Origin: Collybia mongolica
Lineage: Eukaryota > Basidiomycota > Agaricomycetes > Agaricales > Clitocybaceae
DNA: 64,000 bases
Direction: 5' to 3'
Assembly (NCBI GenBank): GCA_013420905.1
Contig: JAAXNY010000009.1
Span: 1,178,001 to 1,242,000, forward strand
Shown: piece by piece, positions 1-12,002 of the stretch
How the letters are laid out: each line of letters opens with the position of its first letter
Numbering within the stretch: the first letter of the stretch is position 1
Notes under the pieces: model-generated
The model's input: only the letters and a program-made list of their open reading frames with translations
What the model was told of the DNA's origin: nothing
The model's database searches: none
Made by a program: the position numbers and the translations under genes

Positions 1-2625
1 TTGGTTCCACAACGTTCAGCTCCAGTATGTACCACTACTTTTTGTCCAATTCATCTCACATCAGTTCCTTAAGTATCTCATCAAGACTTGCTGGGAGACG
101 ATGACGACGTTGGCCACAACTCTTCCCCTCTCCATGACCAGTCTGCAGAGATTGGCAACACTCAGAACCAACTCAATTCGACCAATCGATCCTTGGACGC
201 AGCGAAACAAGAGCGGATGTCCATTGAGCAAACACTGGCAAACCAGGCATCACAATTGTCTGCTTTGCAAACTCAGCTCTCCTCAGCCAAAGCAGCTTAT
301 GAGACGGAGACAAAACTTCTAGCAACACTCAAGGACCGTCATTCTGGACAACTAACAGAGATGCAGAAGTCCAGAGAAGAACTTATCAGGGCTGAGAGTG
401 ACTTGAGCGCGATACGCGTTGAGAAGTCCGAGATCGAAGGTGCATTTCTCCGCGACAAAGAGGAAGCCAGAGATTTGCACCGCAGGATGGTCGAAACCGG
501 TCAGCAAGTTGAGGCACTGAAGTTGGAAGTTGAAAAGGCGAAGAAGGACGCAAAGCAACAGAAGGGACTCCTCGCCATTGCTAGGAAACAGCTTAGTACA
601 AAAGAAGCCGATAAGGCAAAGGCCGAAAAAGAATTGAACGAAGCCAACGCAGAGGTTGCTTCCGTTGTGAAGGGCAAGGACACCGCAGAAGCAGAGTTGG
701 CCCAGCTGTCGGCAAGCCAACCTACCACAGTCAACGACCTCGAGAGGGGATTTTCTTCTGACTCTCTCACCTTCGCCGCTGGCCAAGCTCTGCCGATCTC
801 CCCTGATCCATCAAGCCCTGCAGGTTCCGCCAAAAGTAATAATCCTTTCGATAGACTGACGAAGTCTCCTGGTCAATCCTCTCCTCGTTCTCAGTCCCCT
901 TTCCTCCCATTCAGTGGGGCATCTGTTCCAACGCCGTTGACAAACGGTGCGACAACTGATATTTCGAGCAACGCATCAACATCTGGTCTACTTGGATTCT
1001 CCCAAGCTTTCGATACTGAACAGACGTCACAAGTCACTTTTGGAACTGCAAGTCCTGTGGTATCTACATCGCGAACATCTACCCCCAAACCAGCAGATAT
1101 CGATACATCAAAAACCCTTCTCTCGACAAGTTCTCCTGGCGAAAGTGAACAGTTTGTAACCCCTCCTACGACAGCCAACATCCGTACACCCCAAGCCAGC
1201 CCGCCTCCTCTAAATTTTGCGGATCCCGCTGCTCCAGAATTTCCTACGCTGGATGACACAGCATCGCACTTCCCTGATATTGAAGGTGTGGGTGCCAGTG
1301 GTCAATTCCCCACTGCCCATACCGAAGAGAGCCATACCGAAACGGATCTGAGTGCTCAGCTTAAGGAGCTTGATATAGATGCTTCAGATAGCGAGAGCGA
1401 GAGCGACGATGAGGTGCCTCTGGCAGACCTGGCGAAAGGTAAAGGTAAAGTAGCAGAATCACCACCGGCAACCACAACGGAACAACCAGAGGCACCCAAT
1501 TTGTCGTTTGATGACATCTTTGGAGTAACTCCCTCCACAGGTGTTGTTATATCGCCTGAACCCTTTTCTGGGAACGGTGGCTCGGACGCGATGAAATCGA
1601 CCACCACAAGTCCCTTCATATCTTCTGGTATCACTACCACCAGCACTATACCAACTGAAGTTCATGCTCCAGCCACTGACGGCGTCAACGCATTCGATGA
1701 AGCCATGGGGGCGATTCCGAACAGCGCTGCCCCTAACGCCCCTCAGCACTTTACTTTCGATTCGGCCTTCGATGATAACTTTGATTTTGCCAGTGCAACT
1801 GAAACCCCCTTTCCTCCGGCTCCAACCAGTACAACAGGTGGAAGTAAAAACGACGGTTTTGATAGCGCATTCATGACTCCTCCCCGTAACGGAGCTCCTG
1901 TGATCGCGCTTGCTACTCAACACGATGAACCAGCACCTTTCGTATCACCACCCCCGACTGGATTGCCCGCGGAATCTGCATCTCCCAAGGCAACCTTTGA
2001 CGAAGCATTTTCGGGATTTGATTCGGGACCTGCATTGAACCTCCAGAGTTCATTTTCGTCGCCCACAACTCAGGAAGCTTTTCATAACCACTCATCCACT
2101 AACTCACCAACACAGGCGACCTTCCCAATGTCAACAGGACCGGTGTCTTTAAAGACAGAACCGACCTCACCTCGTGCTGTCCCGCCAAGACCAGCATCGC
2201 CATCTCCTCGAGCAAAGAGCCCACCTCTTCGGATGGCGTCTCCTAAGCCCCGGCTATCCAGTTCATCTTCCAAAGATACTCCTGAGAAGTCTGAAGAACC
2301 GACTGCACGGCGCTCGAAACTCAGTGTATGTTCCCCATAGGGATGTCATAGAACGAATCTAACGTTTACCTGGCAGATCCGTTTACCTTTTGGGAAGAAG
2401 AAGAAGCAGCATCAGCATCAGGAACCTCTTCCAGCACCACCCTCTCACCTTCTACCACCCACAGTGGAAGAAATGAGATCCATCTCTCCCGCTGTTGACG
2501 ATGATGTGGAGGCCGTGAAACAGCTAACCGCGATGGGTTTCAGTCGTACACAAGCAGTCAACGCGCTTGAGAAATACGGATATGATGTCCAGAAGGCTCT
2601 TAATAGTTTACTCGGCGCTCCATAG
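1..2625 (+). CDS. EDE1: Ede1-like endocytic scaffold protein, 3' part (5' end outside window)
   Basis: Ede1/Eps15 family proteins scaffold early clathrin-mediated endocytosis at the plasma membrane. The window holds only the part after the EH domains. Visible in order: a short LLGDD motif, a coiled coil of about 190 residues (roughly 130-720), a long Ser/Thr/Pro-rich disordered region with repeated DAF/DSAF-type motifs, and a C-terminal UBA domain (key residues MGFS and ALEKYGYDVQKALNSLL) expected to bind ubiquitin. Two introns fit: 25-73, with an unusual AAG acceptor, and 2326-2376, whose removal joins the body to the UBA exon ending at TAG 2623-2625. The family assignment rests on the coiled coil plus UBA order and on wording typical of basidiomycete Ede1. 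The EH domains themselves cannot be seen. Confidence 0.85.
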
Positions 2626-2881
2626 TAATTTATAGGCACCTTTTTGCTTAAACTCTGCGTAATCTCTTCACTATTGAATATCTGACGTTCAGGGGTGGCT
2701 GAGCTTCTTTTGTAGGGGTCTTGAAGACCACGTCATGTTCTTTTTTCCTGTGCGAAAACCGTTTTCTTGACTAAGTAACGAAACGTGGAAGGATGGAATA
2801 GATGTGGGGATGACTGCAATATATTTACTGCATAAGGCTGCTGAGGATTTGTTTATATGGTATATGTAGATAAGTGGTCCG

Positions 2882-5800
2882 TCAAGAAAATTTAGGGATG
2901 GGTACATCCATCGGTCGACAGACATGACGCAACCAGTCCTGCCAGTCTTGATCCTTTTTGTGTCTCTGGACGACCTCTTCCAGTTGGCTTCGCGTAGGGT
3001 AGTGTGCCCGGAGAATAAATACATAACCTCGTATGTCCGAGCGCTGACTGAGTTCAATGGTATTTGAACCGGATTGCAGAAACTTGGAGACATCAACCAG
3101 ACCATTTGGAGCAACCTAGATACCTCCTTCAAGCCCAGCGCACTAAGGAAGACCTGATGACATACTTGAAAGGGTGGAGACAACGAGAAATATTTTCGTT
3201 GTCCATTGTGTAATATGTTCATAAACAGCTCTCCTGCTTGTGGCCAATGCGAAGGGAGGGCAGAGAGTTCCGTCAGATTGTTCACATCCTTAGATATATC
3301 CGTTGAATAACAGCCCAAGGAAAGGCAAAGACTCCGTCTCAGATCTCTGTGGTCATTCGTGAATGAATGAAAGAATAGTGTCAAACGTTTGCAGACGCAC
3401 GTAGTCGACGCCAAATTTTTTCGGTTGTTCCAAAGTTGAATGGCAGCATATTGTTCCTGTGGAATATCAAAACGTATTGTGACTTTGCTCTTACTCTGTA
3501 ATCCCCGTTGAAATGCAAGGATGCGCATTTCACTCCCGAATGCATCTACAAAGTGCCTCTAGGTACATACGGGTTAGAAATAAATTGATGCATACCCATG
3601 TTAGTCTGTGCTTCTGGCTGTCGGGCTTCTGAGATTAATTCTGGTGTAGGGGTTGTAGAAATGGGCAAAATCATTGGCTGCCGTACGGCACTGTCTGAAA
3701 CTTCTTCAGAGCCGATAACTTTAGAGTCCAAGAGTGATGGTACAATCGAGATGGGGTTTGAGGATGCAGACGGAGGTGCGGAGATTTGTGCAACCTTGTC
3801 AATAGATTCTTCGATGCTCCCTTTTATGGTGTCTAGTGACGCGGCGGCTGGATTGGCAAGTACTGGGGTAGAGCCAGGTGGCAGTAAGTTGAAAACCAAA
3901 CTTGAGGGGCCTGCCTGTGCCGGATTGATTGCGTGGGACAATGATGATATTTGGGGGGATGAGGAGTGTGGAGGTTGGCTGACTTGTGGCTCTGCTTCCA
4001 TTGAACCACCTTGAGACTGTCGACCTATCACTGGTTCCTGTGATGGGTTCGGATGACGAAAGGAGGGAACGAAGGGCCATAACTAAAGCTTACCGCCATG
4101 GACTCCGCCAGATGGGCTATCTGCACCGTTTTGTCATTATTTGCTGGTAGAGATAATTGAGCCAATGAAACATTTTCTGGAGAAGCAACAGTGAATTGAA
4201 TAGCAGTTGATGGTGCGGACCCTAGCAATAACAAAGAGTTTTCATTTGAGTCCTCAGTAGCAACGGAGAAATTAGCCAGTGTTAGCGGTTCTTCCACATG
4301 AGCAACGTTATGGTCTTCTGAACCCACTGTCTCGTCAGCGCTTCGTAGATCATCAGCAGGAATACTCGACGAAAAAACTGTCTGCGCTTCTTGTCGTCCA
4401 GGTGCAGTGGCAGAGTCGGCCATCTCGACATCGGCACCATTTGAGGTATTGAGAGTGATATTTTGATCATTGCTAACCGAAGTGACCTGTATCTGATTTG
4501 TAAGGACTCCACCAGATCGAAGTAACATAGAACTCACAGCGGATGGATTACCATATTGATCGTTAGAGACTCGCAGAAGCTGATTCGGGGAGGCAGAGCT
4601 TTCCAGTTCAGTTACAGGGTCAGGCGACACCTCGGGCTGATCCAATACCATGTGGTCGGAGGTTACATCAGGTGCTTCAGCCATGGACGCGGCAGATGCC
4701 CCAGATTGATCCAATTCTATGTGATCTGGTAGCTGAGGAACAGCTTGTCTAGAATGACTTGGAGCTTCCCGAAATGAAGATAAAGGTACGTCGTTCGATG
4801 TTAGAGTCTCAAGGCGTGTATCGGTAGCGGCTAAATCATCCCCAGGATATTGAATAGTTAGAGGTCTAGCTTCTTTGATAGCCACTGGAGGGTCAGGAAC
4901 GATGACTGATGTGCTAATATTTCCTGAAAGCTGAGTGGCTTCCGTGGTCTCCTCCTTGACAGGTGTTCGGAGCTCTTGCTGTATGGATCGCTTTCGATTT
5001 AGCTCCTCTATGTCTTTGGCTACTATATCAGAAGCCAATGGGCGCTTTCTTTTCTTTTTTGGCTTAATAGGAGGTTGGGTACCGCCTGGCACATTGGTGA
5101 GTAGGATAGGACTGGGAGCAGCCGGGATTTCTTGGGTTAAAGCTGTCGAGAATCCCCCCTGCGGAATTACTCTACCTACGGAAGGAGATGTTAATGACAT
5201 TGTTGAGCCTGGTAAATGAGGTATGCCGCCAGTCTGTGCACTTTGAGATACTAGTGCTAGAGGGGACACCTGGCCAAGGCCCTGCTGATGTAGATTTGGC
5301 GGATTATTTTGAGGTGAAGATCGTACTGGTCCTCCTTCCGTCTGATCGTGCACTAGTCCTGATACAACGTGAGATGTCGGATACTGCGCTATAGGATGCA
5401 AAATTTGCGATGACTGCGGTGAGATCGTTCCGCCGGTGGATGTGCCCACTGCCAAACCATGAGGGGGGGTGGGTGTGGACCTCATTTCAAGAGCGGAAGC
5501 AAGCGATGAAGAGCTTGGTTGCATCGTCATGATGTGCCCATGCCTAGCAAGAGAAGCAGAGCGGGATTGAGCTAACCTGCGAAAGAGTAAATATCCACGA
5601 GGACGCAAGTTGCTAGATGCAGCTAGACGCGCACACGGTTGAACCAGAACTAGCTGCGGTCTCAGAAAGAGCGTTCGGAGCCATTATCGTATTGAAGAGG
5701 CTCCGCAGCTGTTCTGTTAAGGTGCATTCCACGTCAACCCAGCGCAAAAAAAAAAAATTCAAATCTGTATGAACCTTGTAAGTCCTCCTCGACAAAAAGA

Positions 5801-6223
5801 TGCTTGTAAGGGTAGACAGCCTTTAAAAGCCGAGAATACGGTCCTATCATTGGATGAGAGAGATATGTCGAAATGTGAAAAGGAGCTTTTGGATTTATAT
5901 CGGCACCCACAGCGCGTCGAAGGCTCATGTGGGCAATCTGTACAACTTGAGCGTTCGATCTCAAGACATACCGTCTAGAGCACTCACTCCGAGTAATTTT
6001 ATAATCTGAAAGGCAAAGGATGATAAGGAGAATATAAAAGGCTGATCCGGTCACCAACCTCAGGTCTTGCAGCAGTATAATACGCCTTTTCGTTGCTCAA
6101 CCAATGCCCGAATTTCTGTGCGACTGTTAAATATGTTGCGGGATCTTTTTGGCTTAATTTGCTGGCCACGATGGGAAATAGTTTATTGTTATTTTCGACG
6201 GCGTTGGTTGAAGAAGACGCCAT
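2882..6223 (-). CDS. Conserved-looking 987-aa protein of unknown function
   Basis: I do not recognise the function. Eight exons join in frame: 6223-6059, 6005-5988, 5937-5775, 5713-5635, 5576-4094, 4037-3596, 3545-3166 and 3115-2882. The N-terminal 150 residues look like a folded helical domain. The middle 600 residues are Ser/Pro/Gln-rich and disordered, with a strong basic patch (KPKKKRKRP) suggesting nuclear entry. The last 200 residues are again ordered, with a hydrophobic beta-like segment (DVSKFL, SGSNTIEL, YVFIL) that faintly recalls the PINIT domain of SUMO ligases. No SP-RING cysteines follow, so this is only a resemblance. Exon 2 is just 18 nt. A shorter model starting at 5684 is possible, but the upstream exons join in phase and read like real protein. 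It is divergent from the phosphodiesterase gene. Confidence 0.65.
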
Positions 6224-6413
6224 GATGTTCAGGGGCTCGAACTTGAACGTTAATTGATACAGAGCCCAGCACGCGGTCACTGAAGATATTGAAGTAATCA
6301 CGTGCCACTCTAGCCGTCAGTCACCTTCAACCAGCCAAGTTGAACGGAGTGGAATGAAAAACCAAAGTTTATACTCAAAAGGTAAGCTATGCATAGAATA
6401 TGCTTGTATTGCA

Positions 6414-6575
6414 ACCTTGACCCGATGCCATTAATATAAGAGCGGTCATGGGGAACTGTGACTAATCGAAAATCTGGTTAATAGCGGTCTTAACTATGAG
6501 GATCCTAAGGTAGCAAAATAAGTTGGCCATTAAATGTGGTCCGGTATCAATAATGTAACAATGGTCGACAGAGTG
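6414..6575 (+). other. Nuclear copy of mitochondrial large-subunit rRNA (NUMT fragment)
   Basis: The stretch around 6470-6560 carries the universally conserved LSU rRNA core around the peptidyl-transferase domain. A run reading AACTATGAGGATCCTAAGG is followed by TAGCAAAAT, then GGCCATTAAATGTGGTCC and GTAACAATGG. The wording is that of fungal mitochondrial rnl, not of nuclear 28S, which would read ACTCTCTTAAGGTAGCC. Similarity probably begins near 6414 (CCCGATGCC) and fades after 6575. It is too short to be a functional rRNA and lies in the divergent promoter region of two nuclear genes. Confidence 0.75.
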
Positions 6576-6648
6576 CAGGATATATATTCATTGTTACTGG
6601 CCAGGGACTCAAATGGCCATTCGGGACAAGGAAGCTGTGCGGATCCGG

Positions 6649-6656
6649 TATATAAA
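6649..6656 (+). promoter_or_regulatory. TATA box candidate of the phosphodiesterase gene
   Basis: TATATAAA lies 58 nt upstream of the ATG at 6714, a reasonable position for a fungal TATA element. This is motif evidence only. Confidence 0.4.
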
Positions 6657-6713
6657 CGTCGACTTGTCTAAGAACGACCTTGTAAGTTGTCCACAGACGT
6701 TCTGCCTCGATCC

Positions 6714-8061
6714 ATGCCTATTTTCGATATGGTCGTGGTTGGCGCGGGTGGGGGCCCCGACGAGACAAACTTATCTGCGTGCGTCTCAACTCTCCCAAGT
6801 CCTTGGCGGCCTCATGTTGGCTTCCACCCACGTGGCATCTAATGCTCATCATCGGAATTTCTTCCATCGCAGTTATCTCTTCAAAACATGTGAGACCAGT
6901 TGGAGAGACGGTTTATTGGCCCTAGAAGCAGGTAAGGTGTCCTTTTTCTCATAACTAACATACCGGTCTAAACAGAGCATATGCACAGGTTCAGCTCAGG
7001 GTGCTCTGAGCAGACTTTTGAGCCATGATCCACTCCTCTTTAGCTCGCGCGATGGTTCCGAGTCTCAAGTATACACAGCTTCCGAGATATACTCTTTCGT
7101 GCGGTGAGCAGCTATAACCTTCATTCTTGGGAACGCGTCACTTAGGCGTTTAAATGCAGCTGCTTTCTCATCACACACGCGCATCTGGACCATGTTAATG
7201 GTCTGGTGATATCAGCAGGCTCCCTTGGAGGTGTAAGGAAACGTGTGTATGCTACCAAACAGACACTTGATGATTTGGTGTCCGTTTTCTCTGACCGGAT
7301 ATGGCCAAATTTGGCATCTTGGAGTGAGGAGGATGAGGACTACAAGCTATTGTATTCGACGTGAGCCCGGTATATCGATTGCCGTTTAGGAATTTTCTGA
7401 CTGGACTTCCTTCGCTAGGCTGCCGACCGACAATAATTATAAGAAAGTATACCCAGACGTGTCCGTTCGAACCATTCCCATCAACCATGGCTGCAACGCT
7501 ACAGGCGTTTATCAGTCCGCCGCATTTTTCATCCGCCATGACACACACGACCGCGAGTTCCTTTTCTTCGGCGACGTCGAACCTGATACTGTGGCCACCA
7601 AACCACAGACCATCAACGTATGGCGCAGCGCCGCCTCCAAGATTCCACAAAAACTAGGCACGATTTTTATCGAATGTTCTTGGCCTTCTGGACGGCCGGA
7701 TGATTTACTCTACGGTCACCTCAATCCTGAACACCTCCTTGACGAGTTAACGGCATTGGCAGCTGAAGTTGTCAAGTTCCGAAGGGGCGAAATGACAAGC
7801 TTGAACACTCGACCGCTTCGAAAGAAACATAAAACGAACCCAATATCTGATGAGGAACTGCGGGGAGCTTTAAATGGAGTGTGTATATATGTTACGCACT
7901 GCAAAGATAATATGACGGGAGACTTCGACAAGCCAATGCGAGACATTATCGTCTCCCAGGTTAGGACGCTCGTGGAAGGAAAGGGGCTTGGGGCTCAGAT
8001 ACTGGCGGCTGAACAGGGAATGCGTATCGGTGCGTCTGTTTTCCCCGTTGAAATTCAATGA
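6714..8061 (+). CDS. PDE1: Class II (PDE1-type) 3',5'-cyclic-nucleotide phosphodiesterase
   Basis: Hydrolyses cAMP to 5'-AMP and so damps cAMP/PKA signalling. Five exons (6714-6778, 6873-6931, 6989-7103, 7160-7360, 7419-8061) give 360 residues, close to the usual family length. The class II signature is present: an N-terminal VVGAGGGPDE stretch, the metal-binding THAHLDH motif followed by NGL, a later HDTHDREFLFFGD segment, IECSWPSGRPDDLLYGHLNPEHL, and YVTHCKD near the end. The start ATG fits because the glycine-rich strand begins at residue 6, as in homologues. All introns have GT..AG ends. It is divergent from the 987-aa gene, with a rRNA-like fragment and a TATA box in the shared upstream region. 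Confidence 0.93.
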
Positions 8062-8479
8062 TGGCTCAGGTTGGATAACAGAGATATGACCTTACGAGTG
8101 TGGTATTTATTGACTGTTTCTTGCACCTCATTTACGTACTGCATCTTGCTATCGACGGCCCACACAAAGTCTTGTATATTTAGTCTCACCTGTAGCTCTA
8201 GCTCTCATTTCCCCTGTAGAATGACTCTTGTGCCTTGTTGAATGAAGTATTACGTGATAGTCGCCAATAGTTCTTGAATACCAAGGCTGGTATGCGCGCA
8301 ACTGCGATACACGATGTTGCAGAGTCATAAAATAGTCGTGTCAAAAATGATGGGTACAATAACTATCAAAGGCGATATGAGCAAACAAACGAAGATGATT
8401 CCCGTCCTTGAATAGGTAACAAAATCTAAGGAAATCGGCGAAACTCGCCAAAATAGAGGGAGAAATACATGAGCATAGA
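8062..8479. other. Intergenic, convergent 3' ends
   Basis: This stretch lies between the stop of the phosphodiesterase gene (+) and the stop of striatin (-). I see no ORF, repeat or RNA signature. It presumably holds both 3' UTRs. Confidence 0.6.
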
Positions 8480-11269
8480 TTATGATGAAGCATAAAGCTT
8501 CACCACACCGTCTGCACCAGCACTTGCCATGAATGGCAATGTAGGGTGGAATTCCACATCAAGTACCCCCTCACGAGCCTTTTCTCGGTGTGTGGTGATC
8601 TCTTGTACGCACGCTCTTGTCCCGAGGAGGTCCCAGAAGCGGATGGAACAATCGTGGCTACCAGACACAAGGGAAAACCCTGCTGCATCAATAGACAGTG
8701 ATGTAACTCCATCAAGATGTGCTAGCATGGAGTATGTGCATTGTCCTGTCAAGCGTTGAACATCATTTTATCGATAACCATGAACGAGTCTACCTGTTGT
8801 AATATCGAAAATCCGGATATACTTGTCCTCGTGTGCTGTCACAAGGAGCGACATAGTCGGATGTGAAACAATGCAGTTTATCTGAGTCGCAGGTGTACCA
8901 TCTAGACAAGATATCAATAGGTTCGTTTTTTTGGGAGACGTGTCCGGGAGAAGTATCGCCAACATACCATAACTCATGTCGCTCTGCAGACGCGACAGTT
9001 CCTTGCCGCTTTCAATGTCAAATATCTTGACGATCGCATTTTGATATGCAACAGCGACCTTCTTCAGGTCAGCTTTGAGGGCTTCAACGGCGGTTGCCCC
9101 TGGCACATCATAGTCCTCGTGGAGATCATCCACGTTTTCAAGACCAGCCCAGCCCCATGTTAGCCTTAGGGAGCCACCTCCAGAAGGGCCGCTCACGTCC
9201 CACACTTTCACGGTTCCCTCTGCGCCACAACTAATGAGCGTGCTTTCATCTCGAACCAATGCCAAGTCCCAAACCGCGTCAGTATGTCCAATAAGCTCAC
9301 CCCGAGCTCGCGTCTCATCATATGGGGCGTACGTTGTGTGGGATTGCAACGGCAAGGCCCAAACACGTATTGAAGAGTCGAGGGAGGCAGAATATAGGAG
9401 GCCTTTCAACGGAGCATGGATTAGCCGCGTAATTGCTGCCGAGTGACCACGAAGCGTAAGCTGAGGCTCGACTTCTGTAGTCGCTCTAGCACTGTGATAG
9501 GAAGATAAGAAGGGGATACGATTGGAGCACGATATGGATGACGTACGCAGCAGATGCCAGACCAGCCACGTCGACCCGCCAAACCTTGACTGTACAGTCG
9601 TCTCCCCCTGTTGCTAGACAAAGTTCATTAGGGTGGAACGCGAGCGCCCGCACGGCATCCAGGTGACTGATCGAACGCATAAGTAATATAAAGCATGTGT
9701 ATCGGGTCACACGACGAACTTTCTGAGTGTCCGTTTAGCTTTCCAGACCTTAGTCCCTTCGCTCTCCCCTACCACACCCGAATCCTCATCGTCAACCTCA
9801 CCTTCATCATCCTTCACATCCTCATCATCGTCTCTATGTCTTTCCCACGAGTTTGCGCCAGATTGAGCTTCCCTCGCTAACCTGGCTTGCTCGGAAGCTT
9901 CATGAGACAATCTCAACTTTTCTCTCCATTCACCTGCATCATCAGGCCTGAAAATCGCCGTCTGCCGACCTTCTGATTCTGTCTCCTTCTCCTTATCTCC
10001 CTGTGCATTCAAGTGAGGTTGTGGTTGTGACTGGTTAGAGGTTGTCTGTGACAATCCGCTTGATTGCTGTTGCGTTGTGGTCGCATTCAAGTTATTACTA
10101 CGCTCCAAAAGAGGTACTTGTGGGCCGTTTTGTATCGATGCTGAGGATGGGCCGGATATTAGGGTATGACCGTTAAGTAGGGGAAAGTCCTTGCCAGCTT
10201 CAGGCAAGACCTTTCGCGGCCGATGATAGGCCATTTGATCGAATGGTGGGACATTGGGTAAGGATAATGGTATGGATGTGTTGTTAAGCAGTGGCCTATT
10301 GGGGAGAGGATTCATGGCTTGAGGCGAGGTTAAATATGATATCTCCTGCAAGCACCTAAATTGTGTTCAGCTCGACGATGACAGATGCAAGGAGAGTCCT
10401 CTGAATGTAGGGCAACGCACTGTTTCAAGTAATCACGACTTCGTGCTCTACTTTTTGGATCCCTGCCTGGGGGAGGTTTCCCAAGGCTGGCGACAGTTCC
10501 TCCTGCTGGGGCATTAGACCAATTTGCTCCTCCCCAGGAGTTCGGCCTGCCGACGGAGCCAGCGGCAGGTGTACCGTTAGGCAACCTGCTGTCAGGTAAT
10601 GGGGAGTCTGAGAGAGTATTGCGGTACTGAGTGAACCGTTCACATCACAAACGAAACGGTTGAAACACACCCTCACTCCGTGGAGAGCTGCTACCGCTAT
10701 CTTCTTTATGACCTTGAATGTCATCTTTTTGGGAGGCCAATGCGGCGTGGCCTTGGATAGCTGCGAGTTTAGAAGGAGGGTTATTTTGTGACGCAGGTTG
10801 GGTGAGTTGTTTTGAGCTACAAGATGAAGATACGTCAGGAACCAGCGTGGGGGATATGAGTCATGACATCAGACCGTTCCATGCGTAAAGCGTATTCAAG
10901 CATTTTGATACGACGCATCAGGTCGAGTTTTACATTTTCGAATGAACGTCGCTCCCCTTCTAGCAGAGCAATGCGTGCCTGGGTATGGAGTGTAAGAAAC
11001 GCGATACCAAGGAAAGAGAGAAGGGGACTTGCCCTCATTTCTGCTCGCTCAATCTCCCATTCATTCCGGTCGCGTTCATAGCGTCGCCACTCAGTCTGCA
11101 AAAAATGAAGCACACTTGAAAGGGTAAAGTCCTGTCCATTCTGGGGAGGGGGTGGGGGAATAGTGTTCTGCTGGCCGGTCTGCTGCTGGTTCTGCTGGTT
11201 CCCCTGCTGTTGGTGTTGATTCTGCTGCTGCTGATTATTGGACTGGAGACCTTGCAAAGGGCCCAACAT
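8480..11269 (-). CDS. pro11: Striatin, scaffold of the STRIPAK complex
   Basis: Striatins assemble the STRIPAK phosphatase/kinase complex, which in fungi controls cell fusion and fruiting-body development. Nine exons (11269-11033, 10978-10875, 10816-10649, 10585-10421, 10355-9720, 9666-9547, 9491-8968, 8901-8794, 8745-8480) encode 775 residues. The N-terminus is Gln-rich, followed by the family's amphipathic segment and coiled coil (LHFLQTEWRRYERDRNEWE onward). A disordered middle with the conserved DYLKQCLQEISYLTSP element follows, then C-terminal WD40 repeats (HLDAVRALAFHP, TGGDDCTVKVW, SHDCSIRFWD, SAGADGVVKLY). Intron 1 (11032-10979) is a GC-AG intron with the strong donor GCAAGT. The intron 3 acceptor could be at 10589 or 10586. 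Start chosen at MLGPLQ; a YAG just upstream hints at a 5' UTR intron. Confidence 0.95.
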
Positions 11270-11472
11270 TAGGAGCTGAAATAGCAAAGGGTTGAGACGA
11301 AATTGAAAGATTCAGAGTTGGGTGTGCGTGACCCAGAATTCTGCCAAGCACCACTGGGTCACGCCTTTTGTCACACACAGCTAAACTATGTATTCCATCC
11401 AAGCCTTGTATCCTTCATTTGCAAGTTTTCTACTGCTATCATATTCGCCTCTATCCATCCCATTAAATCTAC

Positions 11473-11879
11473 CTACTTCTTGCCAGATCTGTATCAAATT
11501 CATGAGTGAGGTCTCCAATAAACCCATCGGACGCACTTCTTTATCCCACCACCAACCATCGGCCCTCCTGGGTCAATGTTGGCAAACAGTTGCTACCATG
11601 AATTTATTCTACAACTCACCCTTCATAGCTTTTGCAAAATTTGTCAGACAAGTTTCTGTGGGCCAAATAAATCAGGCATACCTTTCTCGCGCGCAGCCTT
11701 CATGGCCTCAGCCTCGGCCTTCTTCTTCTCCTTGAAAGCAATCTCTTCCTCAGTCTCCTCTTTCTTCTCCTTCTTAGGAGCCTTCAATGCGAGAACGACA
11801 TCAGCATTAGCGATCTCGAACAGACAACAGCAGAGGTGACCTTGAGAGGTTTGAGCTTTCCGCCTTGTCTGCTTGCCAT
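11473..11879 (-). CDS. TMA7: Translation machinery-associated protein 7
   Basis: TMA7 is a tiny, very basic ribosome-associated protein. Four exons (11879-11841, 11781-11682, 11567-11537, 11488-11473) give 61 residues, against 64 in yeast. Hallmarks are MASRQGGKLKPLK, a Lys/Glu/Ala-rich helix, and the C-terminus GGGIKKSGKK. No single frame is long enough to show it as an ordinary ORF. The last exon codes for only five residues (SGKK plus one split codon) before the stop. Introns are 59, 114 and 48 nt. Its ATG lies 123 bp from the ATG of the divergent S9-like hydrolase, so the two share one compact promoter region. Confidence 0.92.
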
Positions 11880-12002
11880 AGATGTGTGGTGGTTATGGCG
11901 GTGAAGCAATTAGATTTTAAAGATTTATTGGCTTATTTATTTCAGTGGTCATGTATCGTTTATTTAATTCCGAAGATCCCTTATTTAACTTCAAAGTCGT
12001 CC

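Noticed and set aside
352..1923. Several antisense ORFs over the Ede1 coding region
   Set aside because: They mirror a low-complexity coding strand and show no protein-like features of their own.
5635..5713. Separate gene start (MAPNALSE) for the 2882-5684 part
   Set aside because: The upstream exons to 6223 join in phase with good splice sites, so one gene is more economical; kept as an alternative.
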